Source: Amycolatopsis balhimycina FH 1894 (GTDB lineage Bacteria > Actinomycetota > Actinomycetes > Mycobacteriales > Pseudonocardiaceae). Taken from it: a DNA stretch of 64,000 nt. Location: assembly GCF_000384295.1 (NCBI RefSeq), contig NZ_KB913037.1, forward strand, positions 5,156,868 through 5,220,867, written 5' to 3'. The position numbers and the translations under genes are program-made. The notes below the pieces were generated by a model. The model was not told the DNA's origin. It searched no databases and saw only the letters and a program-made list of their open reading frames with translations. Positions within the stretch are counted from its first letter, which is position 1; each line of letters begins with the position of its first letter. This document shows positions 1-8,889 of this stretch, piece by piece.

Positions 1-993
1 TTCCTGTCCCTCGCCTGGCTGATCACCGTGTGGGCGACCGGCCGGACGGTGAGACGCCGTCCGTGGGACATGGTGCTGGTGGCGGTCTCGCCGCTGGTGC
101 TGGTGCACGCGTTCACCAACTTCGACGCGATCGCGACCGCGTTCACCGCGACCGGCCTGCTGGCCTGGGCGCGCAAGCGGCCCCTGCTCGCCGGGCTGCT
201 GCTCGGCCTGGGCGCGACCGCGAAGCTCTACCCGCTCTTCCTGCTCGGCGTGCTGTTCGTGCTGTGCCTGCGCGCGGGGAAGCTCACGCCGTTCTGGAAG
301 ACCGCGGGCGCCGCCGTCGTGACGTGGCTGGCGGTGAACGCGCCGTTCATCCTCACCGCGACCCGCGGCTGGTGGGAGTTCTTCCGGATGAGCACCCTGC
401 GGCCGATGGACCCGGACTCGCTGTACAACGCCTTCTCGTACACCACCGGCTGGGCCGGGTTCGACGGCGTGCTGCAGAAGAACCAGACGCCGACGTACCT
501 GAACATCACGGTGGCCGTGCTGTTCCTGACCTGCTGCGCGGGCATCGCCTACCTGGCGCTCGCCGCGCCGCGACGGCCGCGCGTCGGCCAGCTCGCGTTC
601 CTCGTGGTGGCCGCGTTCCTGCTGACGAACAAGGTGTGGAGCCCGCAGTACTCGCTGTGGCTGGTGCCGCTGGCGGTGCTCGCGATCCCGCGCTGGCGGC
701 TGCTGCTCGGCTGGATGCTGATCGATGCCGTCGTGTGGGTGCCGCGGATGTTCTACTACCTCGGCGTCGACCACAAGGGCCTGCCGGAGGGCTGGTTCCT
801 CGGCACGGTCGCGGTCCGCGACCTCGCCGTCGTGGGCCTGTGCGTGCTGGTGGTCCGGGAGATCTACCGCCCGGCCACCGACCTGGTCCGGCTGGACGGC
901 GACGACGACCCGGCGGGCGGCTTCCTCGACGGCGCCCGGGACGTGATCATCCCGAACGCCGTCCGGCGCCGCCGGAAAGCCGTGGCCGTCTAA
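1..993 (+). CDS. GT87-type membrane glycosyltransferase, 5' end outside the window
   Basis: The frame is open from base 1, so the N-terminus is missing; 330 residues are visible. It is a polytopic membrane protein with at least six hydrophobic segments and a motif around TNFDAIATAF followed by ATAKLYPLFLLGV, typical of the GT87/DUF2029 polyprenyl-phosphate-mannose-dependent mannosyltransferases of actinobacteria. The tail is charged and cytoplasmic-looking (ending RRRRKAVAV). Its place upstream of rpsF-ssb-rpsR-rplI matches mycobacterial Rv0051, although here four genes lie between. Substrate and linkage cannot be told from sequence. The next gene is convergent and ends four bases away. Confidence 0.8.
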   Translation, partial: FLSLAWLITVWATGRTVRRRPWDMVLVAVSPLVLVHAFTNFDAIATAFTATGLLAWARKRPLLAGLLLGLGATAKLYPLFLLGVLFVLCLRAGKLTPFWKTAGAAVVTWLAVNAPFILTATRGWWEFFRMSTLRPMDPDSLYNAFSYTTGWAGFDGVLQKNQTPTYLNITVAVLFLTCCAGIAYLALAAPRRPRVGQLAFLVVAAFLLTNKVWSPQYSLWLVPLAVLAIPRWRLLLGWMLIDAVVWVPRMFYYLGVDHKGLPEGWFLGTVAVRDLAVVGLCVLVVREIYRPATDLVRLDGDDDPAGGFLDGARDVIIPNAVRRRRKAVAV

Positions 994-996
994 AAC

Positions 997-1770
997 TTAG
1001 CCGAGCTTCTCCCGCAGGTAGGCGATGTCGGCGGCCTGGCCGTCCGCCGGTGTCTCGACGACGACCGGGGCGCCCGCCGCCCGGGCGACGCCGACCAGCA
1101 CCTCGGGGTCGATCGTGCCGTCGCCCTCGATGACGTTCGCGTGCCGGTCGCGGGTCGAGCCGAACTCGTCGCGGGAGTTGTTGAGGTGCACCAGGTCGAT
1201 CCGGCCGGTGATGGCCTTGACCTTCTCGACGGCGGTCTCCAGGTCCCAGCCCGCGGCGAACCCGTGGCAGGTGTCCAGGCAGAACCCGGCGCCGAACTCG
1301 CCGACCTTGTCCCACAGCCGGGCGATCACGTCGAGGTCGCGCGTCATCGCGTTCTCGCCGCCCGCGGTGTTCTCGATCAGGATCGGGACCTTGAAGCCGC
1401 CCTTTTCCTGCTCGCGCTCGAACAGCTTGCGCCAGTTGTCCAGCCCGGCCTCGACGTCGTCGTTCGCGCCGACGTGCCCGCCGTGCACGATCAGGCCCTT
1501 CGCGCCGATCGCGGCGGCGCCGTCCGCGTGCTGCGTGACGTTCTTGCGCGACGGGATCCGGATCCGGTTGTTCAGCGAAGCCACGTTGATGAGGTACGGC
1601 GAGTGGATGAACACCTCGACCGGGTCGGCCTGGATGGCTTCGCCGTGCGGGTGTGGCTTCGGGGCCTTCCAGCCTTGGGGGTCGGAGAGGAAGAACTGGA
1701 CGACGTCGGCTTTGCGCTCGGCGACCGCGGTCAACGGGTCGTCGTCACGGACATGGGCGCCAATCAGCAT
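997..1770 (-). CDS. nfo: Endonuclease IV-family AP endonuclease (deoxyribonuclease IV)
   Basis: A 257-residue TIM-barrel AP endonuclease that would cleave DNA 5' of abasic sites in base excision repair, using three metal ions. Metal-ligand signatures are visible in order: an H-G-G-H segment (IVHGGHVGAN), IENTAGGENA, CLDTCHGFAAG, HLNNSRDEFGSTRDRH and IEGDGTI near the C-terminus. The length is typical of the bacterial family. I prefer the ATG at 1770 (MLIGAHV) over the in-frame GTG at 1779: a TAGCGT hexamer seven bases upstream of the ATG would suit a leaderless start, whereas GTG 1779 has only a GGAG four bases away. It is convergent with the glycosyltransferase gene and divergent from the secreted-protein cluster. 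Confidence 0.85.
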   Translation of the reverse strand: MLIGAHVRDDDPLTAVAERKADVVQFFLSDPQGWKAPKPHPHGEAIQADPVEVFIHSPYLINVASLNNRIRIPSRKNVTQHADGAAAIGAKGLIVHGGHVGANDDVEAGLDNWRKLFEREQEKGGFKVPILIENTAGGENAMTRDLDVIARLWDKVGEFGAGFCLDTCHGFAAGWDLETAVEKVKAITGRIDLVHLNNSRDEFGSTRDRHANVIEGDGTIDPEVLVGVARAAGAPVVVETPADGQAADIAYLREKLG

Positions 1771-1883
1771 GCCGAGCACGCTACTCCGGACGGATTTTCG
1801 CCCGCTGGGACCGGTTGGTGACGCTCGTGGAGTACCGTGAGCGCGTTCCGTGATCCAGATTGGTCCGACTGCCGGAGGGCATG

Positions 1884-2681
1884 ATGGGGAAGCACGTCGC
1901 CCGGATCACCGCACTGGGTTTCACGCTGGCCGCGTCCGTCGCGCTGGTGGGGCCGGGCGTCGCGAACGCCGACCCGACCCTCGGCGGGGACTGCCAGGCC
2001 ACGCTGCAGAACGGCGCCGCCCGCACCGGCTCGACCGGCCTCCTGCTGGACGCCGGTGCCCCGCTGAACGCCCCGAACCAGCTCACCATCGGCCTCGACT
2101 CGAGTTCGCGGAACACGAACGGCTCGGCACCACTGCTCACGCTGCCGGTCGGCGACACCGTGAAGGCGCTCGGCATCGGCGAGGTCCCGGTGGTCGGCGA
2201 CGTGGCGGCGCAAGGCGTCTGCCCGGCCGCGCAGGGCACGGTCAACGCGGTCGGCGACCTGACGCAGGGCGTGGCCGGCCAGCTGCCGCCGCTGCCCCTC
2301 CCGCCGAACCCGCCCCAGCCGGCCCCGCCCGGTCCCGTTCCGCCCGGCCCGACCCCGCCGCACCCGGGGCCGAACCCGCCCGGCGGCCACACCGGTCCCA
2401 TCATCACCGGTCCCGGCAACGCGGCCCTGCCGGGCGACTCGATTTCGGGCGTCTTCACCCACGCCGCGCTGTTGCCGGGCAGCCTGGTGCAGGCGCCGGT
2501 GATCGCCCAGGTCATCCCCGGTCAGCAGGTCCCGACGGTCGACGAACAGCGGTCGGGCACCGCGGAGGCGCTGCCCGGCGTCACCCCGCCGGCGAAGCTG
2601 CCGATGCTGCTCGCGGTGCTGGCGCTGGCGATCGTCGCGGCGGCGCTCGTCCGCGCGTGGATCCGCCGCAAGCCCGCCTGA
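1884..2681 (+). CDS. Secreted, membrane-anchored protein, tandem paralogue 1 of 3
   Basis: About 265 residues. The N-terminus is a clear signal peptide (MGKHVARITALGFTLAASVA then GPGVANA). The middle is low-complexity and Pro/Gly-rich (residues about 130-185). The C-terminus is a single transmembrane segment beginning LPMLLAVLALAIVAA and ending in basic residues RAWIRRKPA, so the protein should be exported and held in the membrane with a short cytoplasmic tail. GGAGGG at 1874-1879 favours ATG 1884 over ATG 1881. The same architecture and the LPML..AV anchor recur in the next two genes, so this is a tandem family. It lacks the APMRDYSGIP motif found in the other two. No enzymatic domain is recognised; function unknown. 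Confidence 0.7.
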   Translation: MGKHVARITALGFTLAASVALVGPGVANADPTLGGDCQATLQNGAARTGSTGLLLDAGAPLNAPNQLTIGLDSSSRNTNGSAPLLTLPVGDTVKALGIGEVPVVGDVAAQGVCPAAQGTVNAVGDLTQGVAGQLPPLPLPPNPPQPAPPGPVPPGPTPPHPGPNPPGGHTGPIITGPGNAALPGDSISGVFTHAALLPGSLVQAPVIAQVIPGQQVPTVDEQRSGTAEALPGVTPPAKLPMLLAVLALAIVAAALVRAWIRRKPA

Positions 2682-2802
2682 CTTCACCCATCGTGACGCC
2701 CGCTTCCACTCGAATGCCGGACCTTTTTGAGCGCGCGGGCGTTACTCGGCTGCCTTAACGTCGTTGTCCTGGGAAGAAGCGACGAGACCAGGGGCGGCGA
2801 GC

Positions 2803-3696
2803 ATGCAAGATCGGGCACGGAGGGCTACGGCGGTCGGAGCGACGGCGTTCGTGCTCGCCGGTTCGGCCGTGCTCGGCCTGCCCGGGACCGCCTCGGCCGA
2901 GACGAAGACCGTGCCCTGCGGCAAGAGCGTGGATGCGGCGCCCGGCGACCACATCCAGGGCTCGCTGCTCGGCCTGCCCCTCATCGACCTGGGCATCGTC
3001 ACCCAGGCGACCACCGTGCTGAGCAAAACCGTGAACGGGCTGCTCGGCACGGTCTGCCAGGTCACCGTGAACGTGGTGAACACCGTCGTCTCGCCGGTCC
3101 CGGTGGTCGGCGCCCCGGCGGCGAGCGCGATCAACCAGGGTGTCCAGAGCGTGACCAGCGGCGTGCAGCAGGGCCTGAGCGGGGGCGGCAAGCAGCAGTC
3201 GCCGCAGCCGGGCGCAGGCGGCAACCCGCAGCAGCCGCCGTCCAACGGCGGGACCGGGGGCACGCCCCAGCAGGGCGGCACCCCGGCGGGCACCACACCG
3301 ATCCCCGAAGCGAACAGCCCGCTCCTGCCCGGTTTTTCGAGCATCCCGGTGTTCGGGGGATTCCCGTTCGCCCTCGGCACGGGTTACGCGCCGATGCGCG
3401 ACTACAGCGGTATCCCGTTCGCCACAGCCGGGCTGTTCACGCCGTCGCCGGCGATCCGGTACGGCAGCCAGATCCCGGGTTACGCCCCGCAGTACGGTCT
3501 CACCGGCCCGGACGGCACCCCGGGCAGCAACTCCGGAGTCCAGACCGCCGGCCAGGCCGAGGCGCTACCGTCCGCGTCGGACGGCTTCACGAACGGGTCG
3601 AATCTGCCGATGCTGATCGCGGTCCTGGCACTCTCCGGAGTCAGCGCGGGTCTCGTCCGCACCTGGGTACTCCGCCGAATGGCCGCTGTGAATTGA
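2803..3696 (+). CDS. Secreted, membrane-anchored protein, tandem paralogue 2 of 3
   Basis: About 297 residues. Signal peptide MQDRARRATAVGATAFVLAG with an AXA-type site TASAE; C-terminal transmembrane anchor LPMLIAVLALSGVSAGLVRT followed by WVLRRMAAVN. The central region is Gln/Gly/Pro-rich and then contains APMRDYSGIPFATAG, nearly identical to a motif in the third paralogue. The first ATG after the upstream stop with a signal peptide is 2803; the ribosome-binding site is weak (GGCGAG). Two cysteines (near residues 33 and 85) could pair outside the cell. Function unknown; it resembles other Pseudonocardiales exported proteins of this type, from general knowledge only. Confidence 0.7.
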   Translation: MQDRARRATAVGATAFVLAGSAVLGLPGTASAETKTVPCGKSVDAAPGDHIQGSLLGLPLIDLGIVTQATTVLSKTVNGLLGTVCQVTVNVVNTVVSPVPVVGAPAASAINQGVQSVTSGVQQGLSGGGKQQSPQPGAGGNPQQPPSNGGTGGTPQQGGTPAGTTPIPEANSPLLPGFSSIPVFGGFPFALGTGYAPMRDYSGIPFATAGLFTPSPAIRYGSQIPGYAPQYGLTGPDGTPGSNSGVQTAGQAEALPSASDGFTNGSNLPMLIAVLALSGVSAGLVRTWVLRRMAAVN

Positions 3697-3786
3697 TACG
3701 ACTGCCGAGTATCTTTCGCGTATCTCCCTCGTTCATCCTGTTGTTGTTCAGGAAGACGTCCCGATAACGCCACGGAGGAAATGCTC

Positions 3787-4695
3787 GTGCGGAAGACCTG
3801 GCAGACGACTCGCCGAGCATTGACCCTCACCGCGATCGCCGCTTTCGTGACCGGAGGTGCCTTCCTCTCCGCCGGCACGGCCTCCGCCGCGACGACCCTC
3901 GCGGGCACCTGCTCGGGTTCGGTGAACGGCAGCATGGGCGACACCGTGGCCGTGCAGGGCACCTCGGTGAAGGAACTGGTCCGCAAGGGCGCCCAGGACT
4001 ACGTGAACACCCACCTGTGGACCCTCGCCACGGTATGGCCCAACTCCATCGCCGACACGATCGCGGGCAAGGGCGCGCTGGCGGTCGGCCAGGTACCCGC
4101 GGACGCCGCGGGCGGCACGATCGCGGGCTCCGCGATCGGCGGCGCCACCGCCACCGCGCTCAAGGGCGCCGACCACCTCGGCGTGCTGGACAGCACCAAG
4201 GCCGAGGTGCTGACCGCGATTTCGTCGACGGTCGCGAAGAACTGCGGCCTGACCACGATCGCCACGAACTACGTCGCGCCGGGCGCCCAGAACGCGGGCG
4301 GCACGGGCGGTACGCAGGGCGGCACCGGAACCACCCCCGGCGGCGCGTCGGGCAACCTCGCCAACCTGATCCCGGGCACCTCCGGCGGCACGGGTGGCAG
4401 CGCGCCGATGCGCGACTACAGCGGCATCCCGACGGCGACCGCAGGCACGGCCGTCGCCCCGGGCGTGCGCTACCCGGCGGACGGCACCCTCCCCGGCGAC
4501 GTGTCGGCCCCGCAGGCCGGCGCGGGCGACCAGAGCGGCCAGAGCGCGGCCGTCCGCGACGCGGGCAACGCGCAGTCGCTCGCCTCGAACAGCGCGTCGA
4601 ACGACGTCCAGCTGCCGATGCTCCTCGCGGTGATCGTGCTCGCCGGCGTCACGGCGGGTCTGGTCCGGACCTGGGTCCTGCGCCGCGCGAGCTGA
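3787..4695 (+). CDS. Secreted, membrane-anchored protein, tandem paralogue 3 of 3
   Basis: About 302 residues, with signal peptide MRKTWQTTRRALTLTAIAAF ending TASAA and C-terminal anchor LPMLLAVIVLAGVTAGLVRT with tail WVLRRAS. It shares APMRDYSGIPTATAG with paralogue 2 and the anchor with both. GGAGG at 3774-3778 is eight bases from the GTG at 3787 but only two from the ATG at 3781, so I choose the GTG. The mature part has an all-Ala/Gly/Thr flavour with two cysteines, then a Gly/Thr-rich linker. It is the last gene before rpsF, with about 125 bp between. Function unknown. Confidence 0.7.
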   Translation: MRKTWQTTRRALTLTAIAAFVTGGAFLSAGTASAATTLAGTCSGSVNGSMGDTVAVQGTSVKELVRKGAQDYVNTHLWTLATVWPNSIADTIAGKGALAVGQVPADAAGGTIAGSAIGGATATALKGADHLGVLDSTKAEVLTAISSTVAKNCGLTTIATNYVAPGAQNAGGTGGTQGGTGTTPGGASGNLANLIPGTSGGTGGSAPMRDYSGIPTATAGTAVAPGVRYPADGTLPGDVSAPQAGAGDQSGQSAAVRDAGNAQSLASNSASNDVQLPMLLAVIVLAGVTAGLVRTWVLRRAS

Positions 4696-4745
4696 CCCCC
4701 GACCTGACCCCAGACCGGACCCGCTGTCCGGTCCTGCCGGTACCC

Positions 4746-4793
4746 CCAGGTAGCCTTACCTGGACAAACCCTCCTGTCACGGACAGTCCGTGA
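4746..4793 (+). promoter_or_regulatory. Two inverted repeats in the rpsF leader
   Basis: CCAGGTA (4746-4752) pairs with TACCTGG (4757-4763), and TCACGGAC (4777-4784) with GTCCGTGA (4786-4793). Both lie just upstream of the AGGAGGTGA ribosome-binding site at 4806-4814. They may be a terminator remnant, an operator, or part of an S6:S18 autoregulatory leader such as has been described for rpsF in other bacteria. The role is inferred only. Confidence 0.35.
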
Positions 4794-4820
4794 CCGCGAG
4801 CCCATAGGAGGTGAGTGGTT

Positions 4821-5147
4821 GTGTCACGCCATTACGAGGTAATGGTCATCCTGGACCCCACGCTCGACGAGCGCACTGTCGCTCCGACGCTGGACACCTT
4901 CCTCAACGTGATCCGCACTTCGGGCGGAAGCGTCGAGAAGGTCGACGTCTGGGGCCGGCGCCGGCTCTCGTACGAGATCAAGAAGCACGCCGAGGGCATC
5001 TACGCGCTCCTCGACCTGAACTCGTCTTCGGACGCGGTGAAGGAGCTGGACCGCCAGCTGTCGCTGCAGGAGACCGTGCTCCGCACCAAGGTCATGCGTC
5101 GCGAGATCAAGCGCGCCGCGGCCAAGCCCGTCGCCGCCAAGGCCTGA
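4821..5147 (+). CDS. rpsF: 30S ribosomal protein S6
   Basis: A 108-residue S6 protein. It begins [16 protein letters not shown] and contains the conserved W-G-R-R-L-Y-type segment ([20 protein letters not shown]). S6 binds 16S rRNA in the platform of the small subunit together with S18, encoded three genes downstream. GTG 4821 is six bases after AGGAGGTGA, better than the in-frame GTG at 4815. First gene of the rpsF-ssb-rpsR-rplI operon, all same strand with short gaps. Confidence 0.97.
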   Translation: MSRHYEVMVILDPTLDERTVAPTLDTFLNVIRTSGGSVEKVDVWGRRRLSYEIKKHAEGIYALLDLNSSSDAVKELDRQLSLQETVLRTKVMRREIKRAAAKPVAAKA

Positions 5148-5164
5148 GCCGAAGGGTATTCCCG

Positions 5165-5689
5165 ATGGCTGGAGACACCGTCATCACGGTGATCGGCAAC
5201 CTCACGTCCGACCCGGAACTGCGCTTCACCCCGTCCGGTGCGGCGGTCGCGAACTTCACCGTCGCGTCCACGCCCCGCACGCTCGACAAGCAGTCGGGTG
5301 AGTGGAAGGACGGCGAGGCGCTGTTCCTGCGCTGCAACATCTGGCGGCAGGCGGCGGAGAACGTCGCCGAGTCCCTGACCCGCGGCGCCCGCGTCGTCGT
5401 GCAGGGCCGTCTGAAGCAGCGGTCGTTCGAGACGAAGGAAGGCGAGAAGCGGACCGTCGTCGAGCTCGAGGTCGACGAGATCGGCCCCTCGCTGCGCTAC
5501 GCCACGGCCAAGGTCAACAAGGTCAGCCGCGGTGGCGGCGGCAGTGACTTCGGCGGCGGCGGTGGCGGGGGAAACCGCGGCGGCGGCGGTGGCGGAATGC
5601 CGGCCGACGACCCGTGGGGCTCCGCCCCGGCCGCGAGCAGCGGCAGCGGCAGTGGCGGCGGCGGCTTCTCGGACGAGCCCCCCTTCTGA
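5165..5689 (+). CDS. ssb: Single-stranded DNA-binding protein
   Basis: 174 residues: an OB-fold (about residues 1-115, starting [20 protein letters not shown], with [18 protein letters not shown]), a Gly-rich flexible linker (about 120-150), and the acidic tip FSDEPPF that recruits DNA repair and replication partners. This is the standard layout of the essential actinobacterial SsbA. It follows rpsF by 17 bp and precedes rpsR by 43 bp. Confidence 0.97.
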   Translation: MAGDTVITVIGNLTSDPELRFTPSGAAVANFTVASTPRTLDKQSGEWKDGEALFLRCNIWRQAAENVAESLTRGARVVVQGRLKQRSFETKEGEKRTVVELEVDEIGPSLRYATAKVNKVSRGGGGSDFGGGGGGGNRGGGGGGMPADDPWGSAPAASSGSGSGGGGFSDEPPF

Positions 5690-5732
5690 TCTCGTACACA
5701 TCCACACAGATTTGAATTACCAGGAGTAGACA

Positions 5733-5981
5733 GTGGCCAAGCCACCCATTCGCAAGCCCAAGAAGAAGGTCTGCGTGTTCTGCAAGGCCGAGAAGAAGGG
5801 CCGCCCGGAACTGATCGACTACAAGGACACCAACCTGCTGCGGAAGTACATCTCCGACCGCGGCAAGATCCGTGCCCGTCGCGTCACCGGCAACTGCAGC
5901 CAGCACCAGCGTGACATCGCCATCGCGGTCAAGAACTCCCGCGAAATGGCGCTGCTGCCCTACACCTCGACCGCGCGCTAA
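5733..5981 (+). CDS. rpsR: 30S ribosomal protein S18
   Basis: 82 residues, GTG start. It contains [11 protein letters not shown] early and GNCSQHQR later; these cysteines match the zinc-binding (C+) form of S18, so this is probably the form used when zinc is sufficient. The rest ([38 protein letters not shown]) is diagnostic. It sits between ssb and rplI and partners S6. Confidence 0.97.
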   Translation: MAKPPIRKPKKKVCVFCKAEKKGRPELIDYKDTNLLRKYISDRGKIRARRVTGNCSQHQRDIAIAVKNSREMALLPYTSTAR

Positions 5982-5995
5982 GGGAGGGCACTGAC

Positions 5996-6457
5996 ATGGC
6001 GAAGATCATCCTCACCACGGACGTGGCCAACCTGGGCGGCCCCGGCGACATCGTCGAGGTCAAGGACGGTTACGCGCGCAACTACCTGCTCCCGCGGGGC
6101 TACGCCATCGTGGCTTCCAAGGGCGCGGAGAAGAACGTGCGCACGATCCAGCGCGCGCAGGAGAGCCGTCGCATCCGCGACCTCGACCACGCCAAGGAGA
6201 TCAAGGCGACGCTGGAGGGCCTCGGCGCCATCCAGCTCACCGGCAAGGCGGCCGAGGGCTCGAAGAAGCTCTTCGGCTCGATCACCTCGGCCGAGATCGT
6301 GGACGCGATCAAGGCGGCCGGTGGCCCGCTGCTCGACAAGCGCGTCATCGAGCTGCGCGACCACATCAAGACCGTGGGCAAGCACTCGGTCGGCGCCCGG
6401 CTGCACCCGGACGTCAAGGTCGAGGTGCGGCTCGAGGTCAAGGCCGTCGCGCAGTAA
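5996..6457 (+). CDS. rplI: 50S ribosomal protein L9
   Basis: 153 residues. The N-terminal rRNA-binding domain (AKIILTTDVANLGGPGDIVE, DGYARNYLLPRGYA) is joined by a long helix to the C-terminal domain (LFGSITSAEIVDAI through VEVRLEVKAVAQ). Typical length. GGGAGG precedes the ATG. It is the last gene of the ribosomal operon and is followed by a strong hairpin. Confidence 0.97.
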   Translation: MAKIILTTDVANLGGPGDIVEVKDGYARNYLLPRGYAIVASKGAEKNVRTIQRAQESRRIRDLDHAKEIKATLEGLGAIQLTGKAAEGSKKLFGSITSAEIVDAIKAAGGPLLDKRVIELRDHIKTVGKHSVGARLHPDVKVEVRLEVKAVAQ

Positions 6458-6472
6458 GGCAAGTACGTCGTG

Positions 6473-6508
6473 GAAGGCGGGTCGCTCCCTGGTGGGCGGC
6501 CCGCCTTC
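6473..6508 (+). terminator. Hairpin terminator after rplI
   Basis: GAAGGCGGG (6473-6481) is complementary to CCCGCCTTC (6500-6508) with an 18-base loop, 15 bp after the rplI stop. There is no U-tract, as is common in high-GC actinobacteria. It probably ends the rpsF operon, so the following secretion genes would need their own promoter. Confidence 0.6.
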
Positions 6509-6585
6509 ACGCGTTTCGGGGGAACCTCGGACACACGGGCGCCGTCGTAGGACAATGGAGCGGGACGCGAAGGGAGCGCACTCGG

Positions 6586-6936
6586 ATGGGTAACGAGGTC
6601 AACATGTCCGCGCCGTCCGGCGGAGGGGGCTTCACGTTCGACGCCGACAAGATCGACGGCGTCATCAAGAAGTGGCAGGACCTGCAGACGGACCTGCAGA
6701 ACGACGCCGCCGACGCCAACCTGATGGCCGACGTCAAGGCGCCCGGCAAGGAGTTCGCGAGCGGCGACTGGGAGAAGCTCGCCAACCCGTCCGGCAAGGC
6801 GTTCCTCGAGCAGAACAAGAAGATGCAGGACTACGTGAAGAACTACATCCAGGCCCTGCTCGACGCGAAGAAGAAGATCGCCGCCGCGGACGCCGGCCAC
6901 ACCGGCGACATCTCGAAGGCGGGGACGCAGGCGTGA
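6586..6936 (+). CDS. WXG100-like small protein (type VII secretion substrate-like)
   Basis: A 116-residue, almost wholly helical protein with no signal peptide. A Gly-rich start is followed by FTFDADKIDGVIKKWQDLQT and a second amphipathic helix YVKNYIQALLDAKKKIAAAD, the helix-turn-helix pattern of ESX/WXG100 partners. The canonical W-x-G is not obvious (GDWEKLAN lies near the turn). The next three genes are a DUF3558 lipoprotein, a PPE-like protein and an EspG-like protein, which supports assignment to type VII secretion. Its stop overlaps the lipoprotein start (GTGA). Start ATG 6586; ATG 6604 is an alternative. Confidence 0.7.
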   Translation: MGNEVNMSAPSGGGGFTFDADKIDGVIKKWQDLQTDLQNDAADANLMADVKAPGKEFASGDWEKLANPSGKAFLEQNKKMQDYVKNYIQALLDAKKKIAAADAGHTGDISKAGTQA

Positions 6937-7559
6937 ACCACCGGCTCGTCCTGCCCGGCCTGGTCCTCGCCGCGCTCGCCCTGGCCGGCTGCAGCACCAA
7001 GACCGACGGCACCGCCAACCCCGTCGCGTCCAGCGCGCCCGGCACCGCGAGCAGCACGACCGGCAACGGCGGTGGCGGCAACGGCGCACCCAAGGTGTCC
7101 AGCCCGCTCGACCCGGCGAAGCTGAAGTCCGACGTCTGTTCGGTGCTCTCCGCTTCGCAGCGCTCGTCGCTGGGTGTCGAGGACGGCACGCCGCGGTCGA
7201 CGTCCGCCGGCTCGAGCTGCGCCTGGGTGTACAAGGACGACGAAACGCGCAGCAGCCGCGTCGACATCGCGGCCGACCCGAACACCGACGGCCTCGCCGG
7301 CATCTACGACCTCTACGCCAAGGGCGGCAAGGACCAGTACGAGTACTGGGAGCCGACCGAGGTCTCCGGCTACCCCGGGGTGTACGCCGCGACGAAGGAC
7401 TTCCGCACCCAGGGGCAGTGCAAGCTGCTGGTGGGCGTGACGGACAGCCAGGCCGTCCAGGTCTTCGCGCAGATCGGCTCCGGCCCGGGCGCGACTGCGC
7501 CGTGCCCGTACGCGCTGAAGGCGGCCGAGGCGATGATCCAGACCTTGAAGGAGGGCTGA
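6933..7559 (+). CDS. DUF3558-family lipoprotein
   Basis: 208 residues. The lipoprotein signal MNHRLVLPGLVLAALALAGC ends in the lipobox LAGC, so the protein should be anchored to the outer face of the membrane. A Ser/Thr/Gly linker precedes a domain with conserved cysteines (SDVCSVLSASQ, SSCAWVYKDD, QGQCKLLVG, ATAPCPYALKAAEAMI), the pattern of DUF3558, often found beside type VII substrates in Pseudonocardiales. The GTG start at 6933 overlaps the previous stop. Function of the family unknown. Confidence 0.8.
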   Translation: MNHRLVLPGLVLAALALAGCSTKTDGTANPVASSAPGTASSTTGNGGGGNGAPKVSSPLDPAKLKSDVCSVLSASQRSSLGVEDGTPRSTSAGSSCAWVYKDDETRSSRVDIAADPNTDGLAGIYDLYAKGGKDQYEYWEPTEVSGYPGVYAATKDFRTQGQCKLLVGVTDSQAVQVFAQIGSGPGATAPCPYALKAAEAMIQTLKEG

Positions 7560-7560
7560 G

Positions 7561-8889
7561 ATGCTGGAACTGGTGCTGCTCGGTGGTTTCGCCGCGTACA
7601 ACATGGCCACCACGCATTCGGACGACCACAATTCGCAGCAGGGCGACCGCAAGATCGACTGCTACGACATCTGGGAAAAGATCGCCCACGGTCCCGGCAC
7701 CGGTTCGATCCAGGACGGGCAGGCGGCGGCCAGCCGGCTGAAGGGCGCGTACGCGGAGCGGCTCACCACGATCGACACGCTGGCCAAGGAGATGGACGCG
7801 GCCTGGACCGGCGGCGGCGCCGAAGCGGCGCAGAACGCCGGCGCGCACCCGCTGCGGGTGTGGATGGAGGATTCGGGCACCAAGCTGACCGACTCCGACA
7901 AGTACCTCGGCGAGCAGAACACCGCCTTCACCACGGTGCACGCGCAGGTGCAGGAGGTCCCGAAGGACCCGCCGAAGAACAACCTGCTCAACGCGATGAC
8001 GCCGTGGACGACCGACACCGACCGGGCGATCCGCGACTACAACGCCAAGGGCCAGGCCAACGTCGACGCCTTCAACTCCTACTTCAAGGCGAGCAACGAC
8101 AACGGCCAGAAGATGCCGACGTACTCCGCGCTCAAGGGGCAGCAGGAGAACGTGAACGTCGACGGCGGCCAGGACGGCAAGAAGAAGCCGGGTGACGGAA
8201 CCGGGAACGGCAACGGCAACGGGACCGGCAATGGGACCGGCACCGGTTCGATGCCCGGCGTGAACATTCCGGGTCCGGGCGGCATGCCGCCCATCGGCGG
8301 CCCGCCGAACACCCCCGGCGGCAGCTTCGATCCGGCCAAGGTGCCGGGCTACGACCCGTCGAAGATGCCCGGCGGCAATTTCGACCCGGCCAAGATCCCC
8401 GGCGGCGGCAACTACACGCCGCCGAACTTCAACGACGGTACGCACTCGTCGGGCTTCACGCCGCCGAAGATCCCGGGTCCCGGCGGCTTCGGCCCCGGCG
8501 GTTCCGGCGGCGCGGGCGACTTCTCGATCCCGGGCGGCGGCTTCGGCCCCGGCGGGTCGGGCGGGATCGGCGACCCGTCGGCGGGCTTCGGTCCCGGCGG
8601 AGCGGGCTTCGGTCCCGGCGGCTCGACCGGGGCGGCGCTGCCCGGCGGCGGGGGCGCGGGTGCGTCCGGCGCCGGCCGGGGCGGCGCGGGCGGAGCCATG
8701 GGCGCGGGCGGCGCGGGCGCGGGCCGCTCCGGCAGCACCGGGATGGGGGGCATGGGCGGCATGGGCCACGGCGCCAAGGGCCAAGGTGGCGGCGACGAGG
8801 AACGGACGTCGAAGTACCTGCTCGGCGACGACCCGAACGACATCTTCGGGACCGACGAGCTGACCGCGCCGCCGGTCATCGGCGAGTAG
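7561..8889 (+). CDS. PPE-like type VII secretion substrate with Gly/Pro-rich tail
   Basis: 442 residues. The first 180 are helical and PPE/WXG-like (KIDCYDIWEKIAHGPGTGSI, then AAWTGGGAEAAQNAGAHPL carrying W-x-G). A long low-complexity region follows, first Pro/Gly repeats with the register FDPAKVPG/FDPAKIPG and then nearly pure Gly/Ala. The end is conserved-looking: TSKYLLGDDPNDIFGTDEL then TAPPVIGE. That C-terminal signature recurs in actinobacterial proteins of this class, from memory. It starts 1 bp after the lipoprotein stop and an EspG-like chaperone follows, as with mycobacterial PE/PPE genes. Confidence 0.75.
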   Translation: MLELVLLGGFAAYNMATTHSDDHNSQQGDRKIDCYDIWEKIAHGPGTGSIQDGQAAASRLKGAYAERLTTIDTLAKEMDAAWTGGGAEAAQNAGAHPLRVWMEDSGTKLTDSDKYLGEQNTAFTTVHAQVQEVPKDPPKNNLLNAMTPWTTDTDRAIRDYNAKGQANVDAFNSYFKASNDNGQKMPTYSALKGQQENVNVDGGQDGKKKPGDGTGNGNGNGTGNGTGTGSMPGVNIPGPGGMPPIGGPPNTPGGSFDPAKVPGYDPSKMPGGNFDPAKIPGGGNYTPPNFNDGTHSSGFTPPKIPGPGGFGPGGSGGAGDFSIPGGGFGPGGSGGIGDPSAGFGPGGAGFGPGGSTGAALPGGGGAGASGAGRGGAGGAMGAGGAGAGRSGSTGMGGMGGMGHGAKGQGGGDEERTSKYLLGDDPNDIFGTDELTAPPVIGE

